Assembly (NCBI RefSeq): GCF_002848345.1
Contig: NZ_CP025429.1
Location: 806,001-870,000 of the forward strand
Direction of reading: 5' to 3'
DNA: 64,000 nt
Source: Chromobacterium sp. ATCC 53434
GTDB taxonomy: Bacteria > Pseudomonadota > Gammaproteobacteria > Burkholderiales > Chromobacteriaceae
Part shown: positions 10,855 to 19,252 of the stretch, piece by piece
How positions within the stretch are numbered: the stretch's first letter is position 1
Layout: every line of letters begins with the position of its first letter
Notes under the pieces: model-generated
Databases searched by the model: none
What the model saw: the letters and a program-made list of their open reading frames with translations, nothing else
Told to the model about the DNA's origin: nothing
Translations under genes and position numbers: made by a program

Positions 10855-11940
10855 TCAGTTCTTCAGCGCCTGCTGCCAGTTGCGCATGAAGTCCAGACGC
10901 TTGGCCTGGTCCAGGTAAACCAGCAGGCCGGGACCGATCTGTATCGGCTTGATGCTGTTGCCCAACTGCTGGTTCAGCGCGGACAGCGAGGCCGCGCCGT
11001 CGACGTCGGCCCGCAAGGAGAACAGATCGGCCTGGTTGGCGAGAATGTCCTGTCCGCGTTTCGACAACAGGTAGTCCAGCCACAGCCGGGCGGCGTTGGG
11101 GTTTCTGGCCTTTTTCGACACGATGGCCAGGCGGCTGGCGACCTGGGTGTAGTCCTTGGGATAGACGTAGCCGATCGACGGGTCCTTCTTGGCCTTGGCG
11201 AAGGCGTAGGAGCCGAGAATGTTGTAACCGATCAGGTTCTCGCCGGAGGAGATGCGCTCCATCATCGCGCCGGTGGAGGTCTGCAGCTTGACGCCGGCTT
11301 GTCCCAGCGCGCGCACCAGCTCCCACACGCCCTGCTGGCTGTAGCGATAGTCCTGGGTCAGGAAGTTGAAGCCGACGCCCGAGCGCTCGATGTCGTAGGT
11401 GGTGACCTTGCCCTTGAAGCGCGAGGGGTTGGCTTTGAGGATGCGGATCAGGTCGGCCCGGGTCTGCGGGATTTCCGCCGGCTTGAGCAGGCGCTTGTTG
11501 TAGACGATGGCCACCGGTTCGTAAGTGGTGGCGTAGGCCTGCTGCCGGTAGTGGGCCCACTTGGGCAGCTTGGGCGTTTCGGGCGAGGCGTAGCTGGCGG
11601 CGTAGCCGTCGTTGACCAGCTTCACCTGCAGGTCCATCGCCGAACTCCAGACCAGGTCGGCGCTGACGCTGTCGGCCGCGTTCTCGCTGATGAAGCGGTT
11701 GTAGATCTCGGTGGTGTTCATGTCGTGGTATTCCACCTTCACCGCCGGATACAAGGACTGGAAGTCCTTCAGCAGCGGCCGGGCGATGGCGCTGTCGGTG
11801 GCGGAATAGACGATCAGCTTGCCCTCCTTGGCGGCGGCGCTTTCCAGATTCTGGTAACTGGACGGATAGTGCGCCGGCGCGGCCCAGGCCGCGCCGCCGA
11901 ACGCCGCGATGCAGAGTGATAGTTTCAGCTTGCCATGCAT
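10855..11940 (-). CDS. ABC transporter periplasmic substrate-binding protein (iron/phosphonate cluster)
   Basis: A 361-residue secreted solute-binding protein with a signal peptide (KLSLCIAAFGGAAWAAP) and the EGKLIVYSATD strand that opens the type II binding fold of the FbpA/AfuA group. Ferric-binding FbpA proteins coordinate iron with a tandem Tyr-Tyr. At the corresponding place here the sequence reads GYNILGSYAFAKAKKD, with no adjacent tyrosine pair, so ferric iron is a doubtful substrate; an anion such as a phosphonate or organophosphate is equally possible. A strong AGGAGGA ribosome-binding site precedes the ATG. It is divergent from a two-component system that may control it. Confidence 0.9.
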   Translation of the reverse strand: MHGKLKLSLCIAAFGGAAWAAPAHYPSSYQNLESAAAKEGKLIVYSATDSAIARPLLKDFQSLYPAVKVEYHDMNTTEIYNRFISENAADSVSADLVWSSAMDLQVKLVNDGYAASYASPETPKLPKWAHYRQQAYATTYEPVAIVYNKRLLKPAEIPQTRADLIRILKANPSRFKGKVTTYDIERSGVGFNFLTQDYRYSQQGVWELVRALGQAGVKLQTSTGAMMERISSGENLIGYNILGSYAFAKAKKDPSIGYVYPKDYTQVASRLAIVSKKARNPNAARLWLDYLLSKRGQDILANQADLFSLRADVDGAASLSALNQQLGNSIKPIQIGPGLLVYLDQAKRLDFMRNWQQALKN

Positions 11941-12033
11941 GATGTCCTCCTCCTGTGGGAGCCCTGATCGGGCTCGTCTTGGCTCCGCCGCTCTATTGGC
12001 TGCGGTCTGGCAAGCATGGTATTAGAGTAAACC

Positions 12034-12051
12034 TTTCAATCCGCTTTCAAT
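12034..12051 (+). promoter_or_regulatory. TTTCAAT direct repeat, candidate response-regulator site
   Basis: Two exact TTTCAAT heptamers are separated by CCGC (11-base period). This is the tandem-repeat geometry bound by OmpR/PhoB-type regulators. They lie just before the response-regulator ATG, in the 121-base divergent region shared with the ABC operon. No footprint evidence; assigned by pattern only. Confidence 0.4.
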
Positions 12052-12061
12052 TTGGCAGCTC

Positions 12062-12742
12062 ATGCGCATTCTTCTGGTGGAAGACAATCTGGATCTGGCC
12101 GAATCCCTGCTCAAGGCCTTGACGCAGGCGGGCTTCGCCGTCGACGCGATGCGCGACGGCCAGGATGCCGACCATGTGCTGCGCACCCAGGACTACGCGC
12201 TGGTGATCCTGGATCTGGCCTTGCCCAGGCTAGACGGCTGGGAAGTGCTCAGGCGCCTGCGGGCCCGGCGCAAATCGGTGCCGGTGCTGATCCTGACCGC
12301 GCACGGATCGGTCGAGGACAGGGTCAGGGGGCTGGACATGGGCGCCGACGACTACCTGCCCAAGCCGTTCGACCTGGTCGAACTGGAGGCCAGGGTGAGG
12401 GCGCTGATACGCCGCAGCCATGGGCACGAGCACAATCTGCTGAGCGTCGGCGACTTGAGCTACGACGGCGCCAGCCGCCTGTTCACGCTGGCCGGCCTGG
12501 CCTTGAAGCTGACGCCGCGCGAGCATGCGGTGCTCGAGCTGCTGATGCTGCAAGGGGGCAAGGCCATCAGCAAGGACGCGCTGTCGGAGCGCATTTTCAG
12601 CCTGGACGAATCCGGCAGCGCCGAGGCGATGGAAATCTACGTGTACCGCTTGCGCAAAAAGCTGGCGCACGGCGATGTCGGCATCGTCACGCTGCGCGGC
12701 CTGGGTTATCTGCTGGCGCGGACGGAGCGAGGCGATGGCTAG
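12062..12742 (+). CDS. OmpR-family response regulator (TctD/QseB-like)
   Basis: A 226-residue DNA-binding response regulator. The receiver domain (residues 1-115) has the acidic pair ED at 7-8, phospho-acceptor Asp51 in LVILDLALPRLDGW and the conserved Lys in DYLPKPFDL. The C-terminal winged helix (about 125-222) contains LKLTPREHAVLELLML and ends with VTLRGLGYLL. It overlaps the kinase gene by 8 bases, so the pair is one operon. Its position divergent from the ABC importer suggests that importer as a target. Confidence 0.95.
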   Translation: MRILLVEDNLDLAESLLKALTQAGFAVDAMRDGQDADHVLRTQDYALVILDLALPRLDGWEVLRRLRARRKSVPVLILTAHGSVEDRVRGLDMGADDYLPKPFDLVELEARVRALIRRSHGHEHNLLSVGDLSYDGASRLFTLAGLALKLTPREHAVLELLMLQGGKAISKDALSERIFSLDESGSAEAMEIYVYRLRKKLAHGDVGIVTLRGLGYLLARTERGDG

Positions 12743-14126
12743 CGGAAGCGGCGGGCCGCGGAGCAGTTTGCGGCTGCGCTTGCTGTGGGGACTGCTGCTG
12801 CCCTTGCTGCTGCTATTGTCGCTGGACGCCTGGCTGACTTATCGACGCAGCCTGGCCGGCGCCAACGCGGCTTTCGACCGCATGCTGCATACCTCGGCGC
12901 GCGCCATCGCCAACGGCATCAGCAGCCATGGCGGGGACGTCCGGGTGGACATTCCGTATTTCGCCTTGCAGATGTTCGAGAGCAATGCCGCCGGCAAGGT
13001 GTTCTATCGGGTCAGCGACGCGCGAGGCAAGCTGCTGACCGGCTACGGGGACCTGCCGCTGCCCGCCCGGCGAGGCGCGGGGGCGCCCGCCTTGCAGTTT
13101 TCCGATGCAGATTACCTGGGCGAGGACGTGCGTCTGGTCAGCCTGCGCCTGTCGGTGCGGGACATGCTGACCTTGCGGGACCTGGATGTCTGGGTGCAGG
13201 TGGCCGAGACGCCGGAGTCGCGGCGGGAACTGGCGCGTAGCCTGCTGCTGGGGTCGTTGCTGCAGGAAATCCTGCTGGTGTTGACGCTGCTGCTGATCGT
13301 CTCGCTGGCGGTGAGCCGAGGACTGCGCCCGTTGCGGTGGCTGTCGGAGCAGATGGCGTCCAGGCCGCAAGGGGAGCCGCTGCCCAGGGCGGGCCTGCCC
13401 AGCGAGCTGATACCGCTGGTCGACGCGCTCAATTTGCACGACGAGCGCTTGCAGCGGCTGCTCGCCGCCCGCCGGCGCTTCATAGACGACGCCGCCCACC
13501 AATTGAAGACGCCGCTGGCGGTGATGCAGGCGCATGCGGAACTGGCCCTGCGCGAGGACGACGCCGGTGCGCAGCGGCAGCAATTGCTCCGCCTGCTGGC
13601 CAGCCTGCGCCAGGCCGGGCATATGGTGGGCCAGTTGTTGCAGATGTCGCGGCTGGAGCCGGACAACGGCCAGGCGATCGAGATGGAAACCGTCGATGTG
13701 GCGGCGCTGGCGCGCGAGGTGGCGCTGGAGTGGGCCGCGGCCGCGCACGAGCGGCGGGCCGATCTGGCTTATGAAGGCGTGCAGGCCTTGCCGGTGTGGG
13801 GCAACCGGGCCCTGTTGCGCGAACTGTTGAACAATCTGCTGGACAACGCCTTGCGCTATGCCGGCCGCGATGCGGTGGTGACGGTGGCGGCCGTCGACAT
13901 GCCGGACGCCTGCCTGCAGGTCAGAGACAGCGGTCCCGGCATTCCGGAGGCGGAGCGCGACAAGGTATGGCTGCGTTTTTACCGGCCGGCCGGCGAGCGG
14001 AGCGAAGGCAGCGGCCTGGGCCTGGCCATCGTCAGAGAGATCGCCGCCAGGCATGGCGCGCGCTTGTCGCTGGACCAGGCGGACGAGGGCGGCGCGCGCG
14101 TCAGCGTCTATTTCCCCAGGAACTGA
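12735..14126 (+). CDS. Sensor histidine kinase (TctE-like)
   Basis: A 463-residue inner-membrane kinase, partner of the upstream regulator. A first membrane helix (about 13-35), a periplasmic sensor of about 130 residues (2CSK_N-like) and a second helix (about 172-194) precede the HisKA box DDAAHQLKTPLAV with phospho-acceptor His255. The ATP-binding lid follows, with LLNNLLDNALRYA, RDSGPGIP and EGSGLGLAIV. The frame is open upstream to 12675, but the ATG at 12735, overlapping the regulator stop, gives the normal N-terminus. The signal sensed is unknown. Confidence 0.93.
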   Translation: MASGSGGPRSSLRLRLLWGLLLPLLLLLSLDAWLTYRRSLAGANAAFDRMLHTSARAIANGISSHGGDVRVDIPYFALQMFESNAAGKVFYRVSDARGKLLTGYGDLPLPARRGAGAPALQFSDADYLGEDVRLVSLRLSVRDMLTLRDLDVWVQVAETPESRRELARSLLLGSLLQEILLVLTLLLIVSLAVSRGLRPLRWLSEQMASRPQGEPLPRAGLPSELIPLVDALNLHDERLQRLLAARRRFIDDAAHQLKTPLAVMQAHAELALREDDAGAQRQQLLRLLASLRQAGHMVGQLLQMSRLEPDNGQAIEMETVDVAALAREVALEWAAAAHERRADLAYEGVQALPVWGNRALLRELLNNLLDNALRYAGRDAVVTVAAVDMPDACLQVRDSGPGIPEAERDKVWLRFYRPAGERSEGSGLGLAIVREIAARHGARLSLDQADEGGARVSVYFPRN

Positions 14127-14140
14127 GGCGGCTATTTGTT

Positions 14141-14154
14141 ATTTTATATAAAAT
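14141..14154. promoter_or_regulatory. AT-rich palindrome upstream of the LysR gene
   Basis: A perfect 14-base palindrome ATTTTATATAAAAT sits in an AT island between the kinase stop and the LysR start, in an otherwise GC-rich region. It probably forms part of the LysR promoter; no -35/-10 pair is assigned with confidence. Confidence 0.35.
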
Positions 14155-14260
14155 CTAAATTAGAATAGTGTGAAAGAAGACTGGCGGGATGGAAAGACGG
14201 CTTCGACCTCTCCCGGCGCTTGGCGATCGCGGGCGCGAGGGATGGTTCGGGGAGGCGCGG

Positions 14261-15193
14261 ATGAATCTTCTGACTCTGGATCTGAACCTGCTGCTGGTGT
14301 TCGATGCCATTCTGAGAACGAAAAGCACGACGCTGGCCGCGGAGGAGCTGAGCCTGACGCAGTCGGCAGTCAGCAATGCCTTGAGGCGCTTGAGAATAGC
14401 CTTCGACGACCCTCTGTTCGTCAAGACCAGGGACGGCATGCTGCCCACCGTCTTGGCCAAGGAGCTGGCCGATCACGTTCACGCCGGCCTGGCATCGTTC
14501 CGGCAGGCGGTGGAAACCAGAAGCCATTTCGACCCCCTGACCTCAGACCGCTCGTTCACCATCTATATCAGCGACATCGGGCAGATGGTCTTCATGCCCA
14601 GGCTGATCTCCCACTGTGCGTCGGCGGCGCCCAATATCCGCATCGCCACCGTCGACGCCTCGCCGAAGGAGGCGCAGCATGCGATGTCGGCCGGCGAAAT
14701 CGATCTGGCCATCGGCCTGTTCATGAGCTTCGATCCCGGTTTCCATCAGCAAAGACTGTTCCGCGAGTACTACGTCGTGATCGCGCGCGATGGACACCCG
14801 GCGATATCGGCTGGGCTGCCGCTGGGAATATTCCTCGATGCGCGACATGCGGTGTACAGGCCAACGGCGGGCAGCCACGCGATGTTCGAAGAAGTGGTCG
14901 AGCGGATATTCGAGGCAAACGGATGCGTCAGGCAGGTCGCCGTCCGGCTCGCCCATTCGCTCGGGCTGTCGCAGATCATCGCGGCCAGCGACCTGCTGGT
15001 TTGCGTGCCTAGCCGCTTGGCGCACGCCTTCAATGGCTATGCGAACATCCGGGTTTTTCCGCTGCCGTTTGACGCGCCCGCCTTCGATATCTCTCAGCTC
15101 TGGCATAGGCGGTGCCATCGCGACGCCGGCCACCGCTGGCTCAGGCACACTGTCGCATCGCTGTTCGACCAGACGGTCGGCGCGCATTTATGA
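14261..15193 (+). CDS. LysR-family regulator of the meta-cleavage operon
   Basis: A 310-residue LysR-type regulator. The winged helix-turn-helix lies at residues about 5-65 (DLNLLLVFDAILRTKSTTLA, AEELSLTQSAVSNALRRLR), followed by the DPLFVKTRDGMLPT segment typical of the NodD/NahR/LinR branch, then the periplasmic-binding-like effector domain. The frame is open upstream to 14189, but the ATG at 14261 with a GGGGAGG site gives a standard N-terminus. It lies directly upstream of, and co-oriented with, the aromatic catabolic operon. An intermediate or substrate of that pathway is the likely inducer. Confidence 0.93.
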   Translation: MNLLTLDLNLLLVFDAILRTKSTTLAAEELSLTQSAVSNALRRLRIAFDDPLFVKTRDGMLPTVLAKELADHVHAGLASFRQAVETRSHFDPLTSDRSFTIYISDIGQMVFMPRLISHCASAAPNIRIATVDASPKEAQHAMSAGEIDLAIGLFMSFDPGFHQQRLFREYYVVIARDGHPAISAGLPLGIFLDARHAVYRPTAGSHAMFEEVVERIFEANGCVRQVAVRLAHSLGLSQIIAASDLLVCVPSRLAHAFNGYANIRVFPLPFDAPAFDISQLWHRRCHRDAGHRWLRHTVASLFDQTVGAHL

Positions 15194-15214
15194 TGTAAAT
15201 ACCGTGTATTCACA
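15194..15214. promoter_or_regulatory. Palindromic operator candidate before the meta-cleavage operon
   Basis: An imperfect 21-base palindrome: outer TGT/ACA arms and inner AATAC/GTATT arms around a CGT centre, with one mismatched pair. It begins right after the LysR stop and about 125 bases before the dioxygenase start. It contains T-N11-A spacings as expected for LysR binding. Function is inferred from position and symmetry. Confidence 0.5.
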
Positions 15215-15338
15215 CAATTTGTTGGTGTGGCGGGGGGCGGCCGGCCTACCTTGAGCGAATCAACGCGGCAGCCTCCGTCGTGCCCGGAGCAGGGCTTCGA
15301 CCAGGCTGCAGCGGGTAGCGCAACGCTGGAGGCCGGCC

Positions 15339-16202
15339 GTGATCAATCTGCACGCCATTCGCTATGTCCGCCTGGCGACGAAGGACATTCAGTCCACCGT
15401 CCAATACGCGCAGCAGATACTCGGGCTGCAGCAGGTTCGCCGCGAAGGGCCCTTTTTCTATTTTCGCAGCGACGATAGAGACCACTCCGTCTGCTACTAC
15501 GAAGGCGATCCGGCCGAGCAGACCGTCGCCTTCGAGGTCGGCGCGGCGGCCGAGCTGGATGCCGCCGCCGCGCAACTGGAGGCGATGCGCGCGCCGGTCA
15601 GGCGCGGGCGCCGGGACGAGAGCGAGATGCGGCGCGTAGAGGATTTCATCACCTTCTCCGATCCTAGCGGCAACCAGATAGATTTGGTGCTGCGTCCGCA
15701 TGACAGCGGCCGCCGATACCACGCGTCGCGCGACGCCGGCATAGAGTCGTTCAGCCACGTCGGCCTGCGCACGACCGACGCCGCCCGCGACGAGGCGTTC
15801 TGGACGACGACCTGCAATGCGCGTGTGTCGGACCGGATAGGCGACGCGCCGCTGCTGCGCATAGACGAGGTGCACCACCGGATCGCGCTTTTTCCGTCGG
15901 ACCGGGCCGGCGTCCAGCACGTCAACTTCCAGGTCGGCAGCATCGACGACCTGATGCGCTCCTACTACTTCCTGCTCGAACGCGGCGTGCCGATACGTTT
16001 CGGCCCCGGCCGGCACCCGACCTCCGGCGCCGTCTTCCTGTATTTCGCCGGCCCCGACGGCATGGTCTACGAGTATTCGACAGGCGTGCGCCTGATCGCG
16101 GCCGACGAGGAGGCGGGCTATCAGCCGCGCCAGTTTCCCTTTGGGCCGACCGGCTTCTGCATGTGGGGCGCCAGGCCCGGCATAGAAGAATTTTCCGTCT
16201 GA
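15339..16202 (+). CDS. Extradiol (meta-cleavage) ring dioxygenase, VOC type I; probable 2,3-dihydroxybenzoate 3,4-dioxygenase
   Basis: A 287-residue two-module VOC dioxygenase that would open a catechol ring next to the hydroxyl groups using Fe(II) and oxygen. Probable iron ligands are His140 (FSHVGL), His194 (VQHVNF) and Glu245 (VYEYST), with a second-sphere His226 in GRHPTSG, spaced much as in BphC-type enzymes. The start is GTG at 15339 behind a CTGGAGG site. The next gene encodes a decarboxylase-like protein and the one after it hydroxymuconic semialdehyde dehydrogenase, so a carboxylated catechol such as 2,3-dihydroxybenzoate is the best substrate guess. Plain catechol or a p-cumate-type diol remain possible. 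Confidence 0.85.
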   Translation: MINLHAIRYVRLATKDIQSTVQYAQQILGLQQVRREGPFFYFRSDDRDHSVCYYEGDPAEQTVAFEVGAAAELDAAAAQLEAMRAPVRRGRRDESEMRRVEDFITFSDPSGNQIDLVLRPHDSGRRYHASRDAGIESFSHVGLRTTDAARDEAFWTTTCNARVSDRIGDAPLLRIDEVHHRIALFPSDRAGVQHVNFQVGSIDDLMRSYYFLLERGVPIRFGPGRHPTSGAVFLYFAGPDGMVYEYSTGVRLIAADEEAGYQPRQFPFGPTGFCMWGARPGIEEFSV

Positions 16203-16215
16203 TGCGGAGGAGACG

Positions 16216-16899
16216 ATGCTTGACGACCTTCATTCCGACACCGACCGCAAGCTGAGAGTCGCGGCGCGCGCGCTGGGCCGGGCGGGCCTGGCACACGCTT
16301 ACGGACACTTCAGCGCGCGGCTGGACGCCGGGCACTTTCTCGTCTGCGCGCCCAAGCCGATGGCGCTGCTGGAAAGCGCGGACCAGGGGACGGTGGTGCC
16401 GGTCAACGGCGCGCTGCCCGACGGCGTGCTGGGTGAGGTCCGCATCCATCAGCAGATCTATGCCCGGCGCCCGGACGTCGGCGCCGTCGCCAGAAGCATG
16501 CCGCCGAAGCTGGTGTCACTTTCCGTCTTGTCGCGCACACCGTTGCCGCGGCACGGCTTCGGCAGCTATTTCGCGCCCTTCGTTCCGCTTTGGGACGATC
16601 CGCTGCTGATCCGCAGCGACGCGCAGGCCGGCGCGCTGGCCGAGCTCATCGGCGACGGCCGGGCCGTGGTGATGCGGGGCAATGGCGCCGTCGTCGCCGG
16701 GGATTCGATAGAGGAGGCGCTGGTCTTGAGCTGGTATCTGGAGGATGCGGCGCGCGTGGAGCTGGATGTGCTGTCCTGCGGGGCCGGGCTATTGAGCAAG
16801 ACGCTGACGCAGGTGCAGTGCGAAGCCCGCGCGACGTTTTCCGGACGGATTCTGGAGCGGATGTGGGACTACCTCTGCTCGGGCGATTGCGAACGCTGA
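16216..16899 (+). CDS. Class II aldolase/adducin-fold protein; probable ring-cleavage product decarboxylase
   Basis: A 227-residue class II aldolase/adducin-fold protein. In the p-cumate (CmtD) and 2,3-dihydroxybenzoate meta pathways a protein of this fold decarboxylates the carboxy-2-hydroxymuconic semialdehyde made by the dioxygenase, which fits its place as second gene. It keeps Glu74 in GEVRIHQQIYARRPDV. The usual metal-binding HxH is replaced by ARSM (residues 92-95), and the late HGxxxxG histidine is Asn156 in MRGNGAVVAG. It therefore either uses a different mechanism or other ligands (candidates His29, His31, His113). It starts 13 bases after the dioxygenase stop. Confidence 0.8.
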   Translation: MLDDLHSDTDRKLRVAARALGRAGLAHAYGHFSARLDAGHFLVCAPKPMALLESADQGTVVPVNGALPDGVLGEVRIHQQIYARRPDVGAVARSMPPKLVSLSVLSRTPLPRHGFGSYFAPFVPLWDDPLLIRSDAQAGALAELIGDGRAVVMRGNGAVVAGDSIEEALVLSWYLEDAARVELDVLSCGAGLLSKTLTQVQCEARATFSGRILERMWDYLCSGDCER

Positions 16900-16910
16900 A
16901 GGATGGGTCG

Positions 16911-18374
16911 ATGAGAGACAAGACCGCGTTTCAGAATTTCATCAATGGCGAGTGGGTATCGACGGAGCGCCATTTCGATAATGTCAATCCTGTAGACGGC
17001 AGCCTGATCGGGCCGGTGCACGAGGCCGGCGCGGACGAGGTCGGCGCCGCGGTGAAGGCCGCGCGCGCCGCGCTTTCCGGGCCATGGGGCCGCTTCAGCG
17101 TAGAGCGGCGGGTCGAACTGCTTCACGCGATAGCCGACGGCATCGACCGCCGCTTCGACGACTTCCTGGCTGCGGAAATCGCCGACACCGGCAAACCGAT
17201 GTCGCTGGCCAGCCATCTCGACATCCCGCGCGGTGCCGCGAATTTCCGGCTTTTCGCCGACATCGTCAAGAATGCGGCTACGGAATCGTTCGGGATGGCC
17301 ACGCCGGACGGCGGCCATGCGCTCAATTACGCAGTCCGGTCGCCCAGGGGAGTGGTCGCCGTGATCTGTCCGTGGAATCTGCCGCTGCTGCTGATGACAT
17401 GGAAGGTGGGGCCGGCGCTGGCGTGCGGCAACGCCGTCGTCGTCAAGCCCTCCGAGGAGACCCCCGGCACCGCCACGTTGCTTGGCGAAGTGATGAACGA
17501 GGTCGGCGTACCACCCGGCGTGTACAACGTCGTCCACGGCTTCGGGCCGGAATCGGCCGGCGAGCATCTGAGCGCGCATGGCGGCGTCAACGCCATCACC
17601 TTCACCGGCGAGACCCGCACCGGCGAGGCCATCATGAAGTCGGCCGCTCGCGGCACGCGCCCGGTCTCCTTGGAGCTGGGCGGCAAGAACGCGGCCATCG
17701 TGTTCGCCGACTGCGATTTCGACAAGGCCGTCGACGGGGTGGGGCGCTCGGCGTTCGCGAACAGCGGACAGGTCTGTCTGGGAACGGAGCGTGTCTACGT
17801 CCAGCGGCCTATCTTCGATCGCTTCGTCGCGGCGCTCAAGGCTGGGGCGGAGTCGCTGAGGCCCGGCAATCCGTACGACAAGCACATGGACTTCGGCCCG
17901 CTGATCTCGCAGCAACACAGGCGGAAAGTGCTTTCCTATTACGAGCGCGCGCGGGCCGATGGCGCGACGGTGGTGACCGGCGGCGGCGTGCCCCGCATGG
18001 AGGGCAGGCTGGCGGAAGGCTCTTGGGTGCAGCCTACGATATGGACCGGCCTGGCCGAAAGCTCGGCGGTGATCCGCGAGGAAATATTCGGCCCCTGCTG
18101 CCATATCGCCCCCTTCGATACCGAGGACGAGGCCATCGCCCTTGCCAATGCCAGCGAATATGGACTGTGCGCCTCGGTCTGGACCGGCGATATCGGCACC
18201 GCCCACCGGCTGGCGGCGGCGATAGACGTCGGCCTGTGCTGGATCAACTCGTGGTTTCTGCGCGACCTGCGCACGCCGTTCGGAGGCGCCAAGGCGTCCG
18301 GCATCGGACGGGAGGGCGGCGTCCATTCACTGGATTTCTATACGGAGTTGCGCAATGTCTGCATCCGTTTCTAA
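16911..18374 (+). CDS. dmpC: 2-hydroxymuconic semialdehyde dehydrogenase
   Basis: A 487-residue NAD-dependent aldehyde dehydrogenase, the length of XylG/DmpC. It would oxidise 2-hydroxymuconate semialdehyde to 2-hydroxymuconate (enol 4-oxalocrotonate). Catalytic Cys289 lies in NSGQVCLGTERVYVQ and general base Glu255 in SLELGGKNAAIVF; the N-terminus FINGEWVSTERHFDNVNPVDG is typical of this subfamily. The frame is open upstream into the previous gene, but the ATG at 16911, 11 bases after the previous stop, matches the family start. Its presence and the absence of a hydrolase gene route the pathway through the oxalocrotonate branch. Confidence 0.93.
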   Translation: MRDKTAFQNFINGEWVSTERHFDNVNPVDGSLIGPVHEAGADEVGAAVKAARAALSGPWGRFSVERRVELLHAIADGIDRRFDDFLAAEIADTGKPMSLASHLDIPRGAANFRLFADIVKNAATESFGMATPDGGHALNYAVRSPRGVVAVICPWNLPLLLMTWKVGPALACGNAVVVKPSEETPGTATLLGEVMNEVGVPPGVYNVVHGFGPESAGEHLSAHGGVNAITFTGETRTGEAIMKSAARGTRPVSLELGGKNAAIVFADCDFDKAVDGVGRSAFANSGQVCLGTERVYVQRPIFDRFVAALKAGAESLRPGNPYDKHMDFGPLISQQHRRKVLSYYERARADGATVVTGGGVPRMEGRLAEGSWVQPTIWTGLAESSAVIREEIFGPCCHIAPFDTEDEAIALANASEYGLCASVWTGDIGTAHRLAAAIDVGLCWINSWFLRDLRTPFGGAKASGIGREGGVHSLDFYTELRNVCIRF

Positions 18375-18445
18375 GCGCCTTCCCGGCGGTTGTTTACGGC
18401 CCCGAGGCGATCGCGAACAGACTTTGAACAGGCGCTGAGGCCAGC

Positions 18446-19252
18446 ATGGACCCATCCGACATCAAGCGCCACGGCGCGGAGCTTTATCAGGCGTTGCTCG
18501 CCGGCCAGCCGGTCCCGCCGCTGTCGTCCCGCGCGCCCGGCATGACGCTGGACGATGCCTATCTCGTTCAGACCGAGACGGTGGCCCTGCGGCTGGCAGA
18601 TCGTCATGAGAGGGTGCTGGGCAGGAAGATAGGCGTGACCAGCCAGGCCGTGATGGACCTGCTTCGCGTCGATCAACCGGACTTCGGCGTGCTGACATCC
18701 GGCATGGCCTGCCAGGACGGCGCGGTTCTTTCATTGGCGCCATTCATCTCGCCGAAGGCCGAGGGTGAGATCGCTTTCATTCTGAAGCATGAGCTGTCCG
18801 GCCCCGGCGTCATGGCCGCCGATGTGCTTCGCGCGACCGAATGCGTGATGCCCTGCATCGAACTGGTCGACTCCCGCATCGAGGACTGGAAGATCACCAT
18901 CGTCGACACCGTCGCCGACAACGCGTCGTCCGGCGCTTTCGTGCTCGGCGATCAGGCGATCTCCCCGTCGAGGATGGATCTGTACACCGTGGGCATGACG
19001 CTGGAACGCAATGGCGAGATCGTCGCGACGGGCGCCGGCGCGGCGGCCTTGGGGCATCCGGCGAACGCCGTGGCGTGGCTAGCCAATGCGCTGGGCCGCC
19101 ACGGCCAGGGATTGCGGGCGGGGGAGCTGGTGTTGTCTGGCTCGCTCGCCACGATGATTGCGGTGAGCGCCGGCGACAATCTGTTGCTGCGGCTAGGCGG
19201 CATCGGCACGGCATCGGTGCGGTTCGGCCAGGCGCCGGGGAGAGAGCGATGA
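18446..19252 (+). CDS. dmpE: 2-oxopent-4-enoate hydratase
   Basis: A 268-residue member of the hydratase/decarboxylase (fumarylacetoacetase-like) family that adds water to 2-hydroxypenta-2,4-dienoate, giving 4-hydroxy-2-oxovalerate. LGRKIGVTSQAV, QPDFGVLTSGM, PKAEGEIAFIL, CIELVDSRIEDWKI and TVADNASSGAFVLG match DmpE/MhpD; the metal ligands should be the Glu pair in EGEIAF and Glu in CIELVDSRI. It overlaps the next gene by 4 bases (ATGA). Hydratase and the following decarboxylase are homologous; this one was called hydratase because of the GVLTSGM and VADNASSGAFVLG signatures. Confidence 0.9.
   Translation: MDPSDIKRHGAELYQALLAGQPVPPLSSRAPGMTLDDAYLVQTETVALRLADRHERVLGRKIGVTSQAVMDLLRVDQPDFGVLTSGMACQDGAVLSLAPFISPKAEGEIAFILKHELSGPGVMAADVLRATECVMPCIELVDSRIEDWKITIVDTVADNASSGAFVLGDQAISPSRMDLYTVGMTLERNGEIVATGAGAAALGHPANAVAWLANALGRHGQGLRAGELVLSGSLATMIAVSAGDNLLLRLGGIGTASVRFGQAPGRER

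Noticed and set aside
9823..11919. Plus-strand open frame of 698 codons opposite the ABC genes
   Set aside because: His/Gln/Arg/Gly-rich shadow of two well-supported minus-strand genes.
10855..11940. Firm naming of the binding protein as ferric iron-binding FbpA/AfuA
   Set aside because: The tandem tyrosine pair needed for iron binding is not seen, so only the broader family is given.
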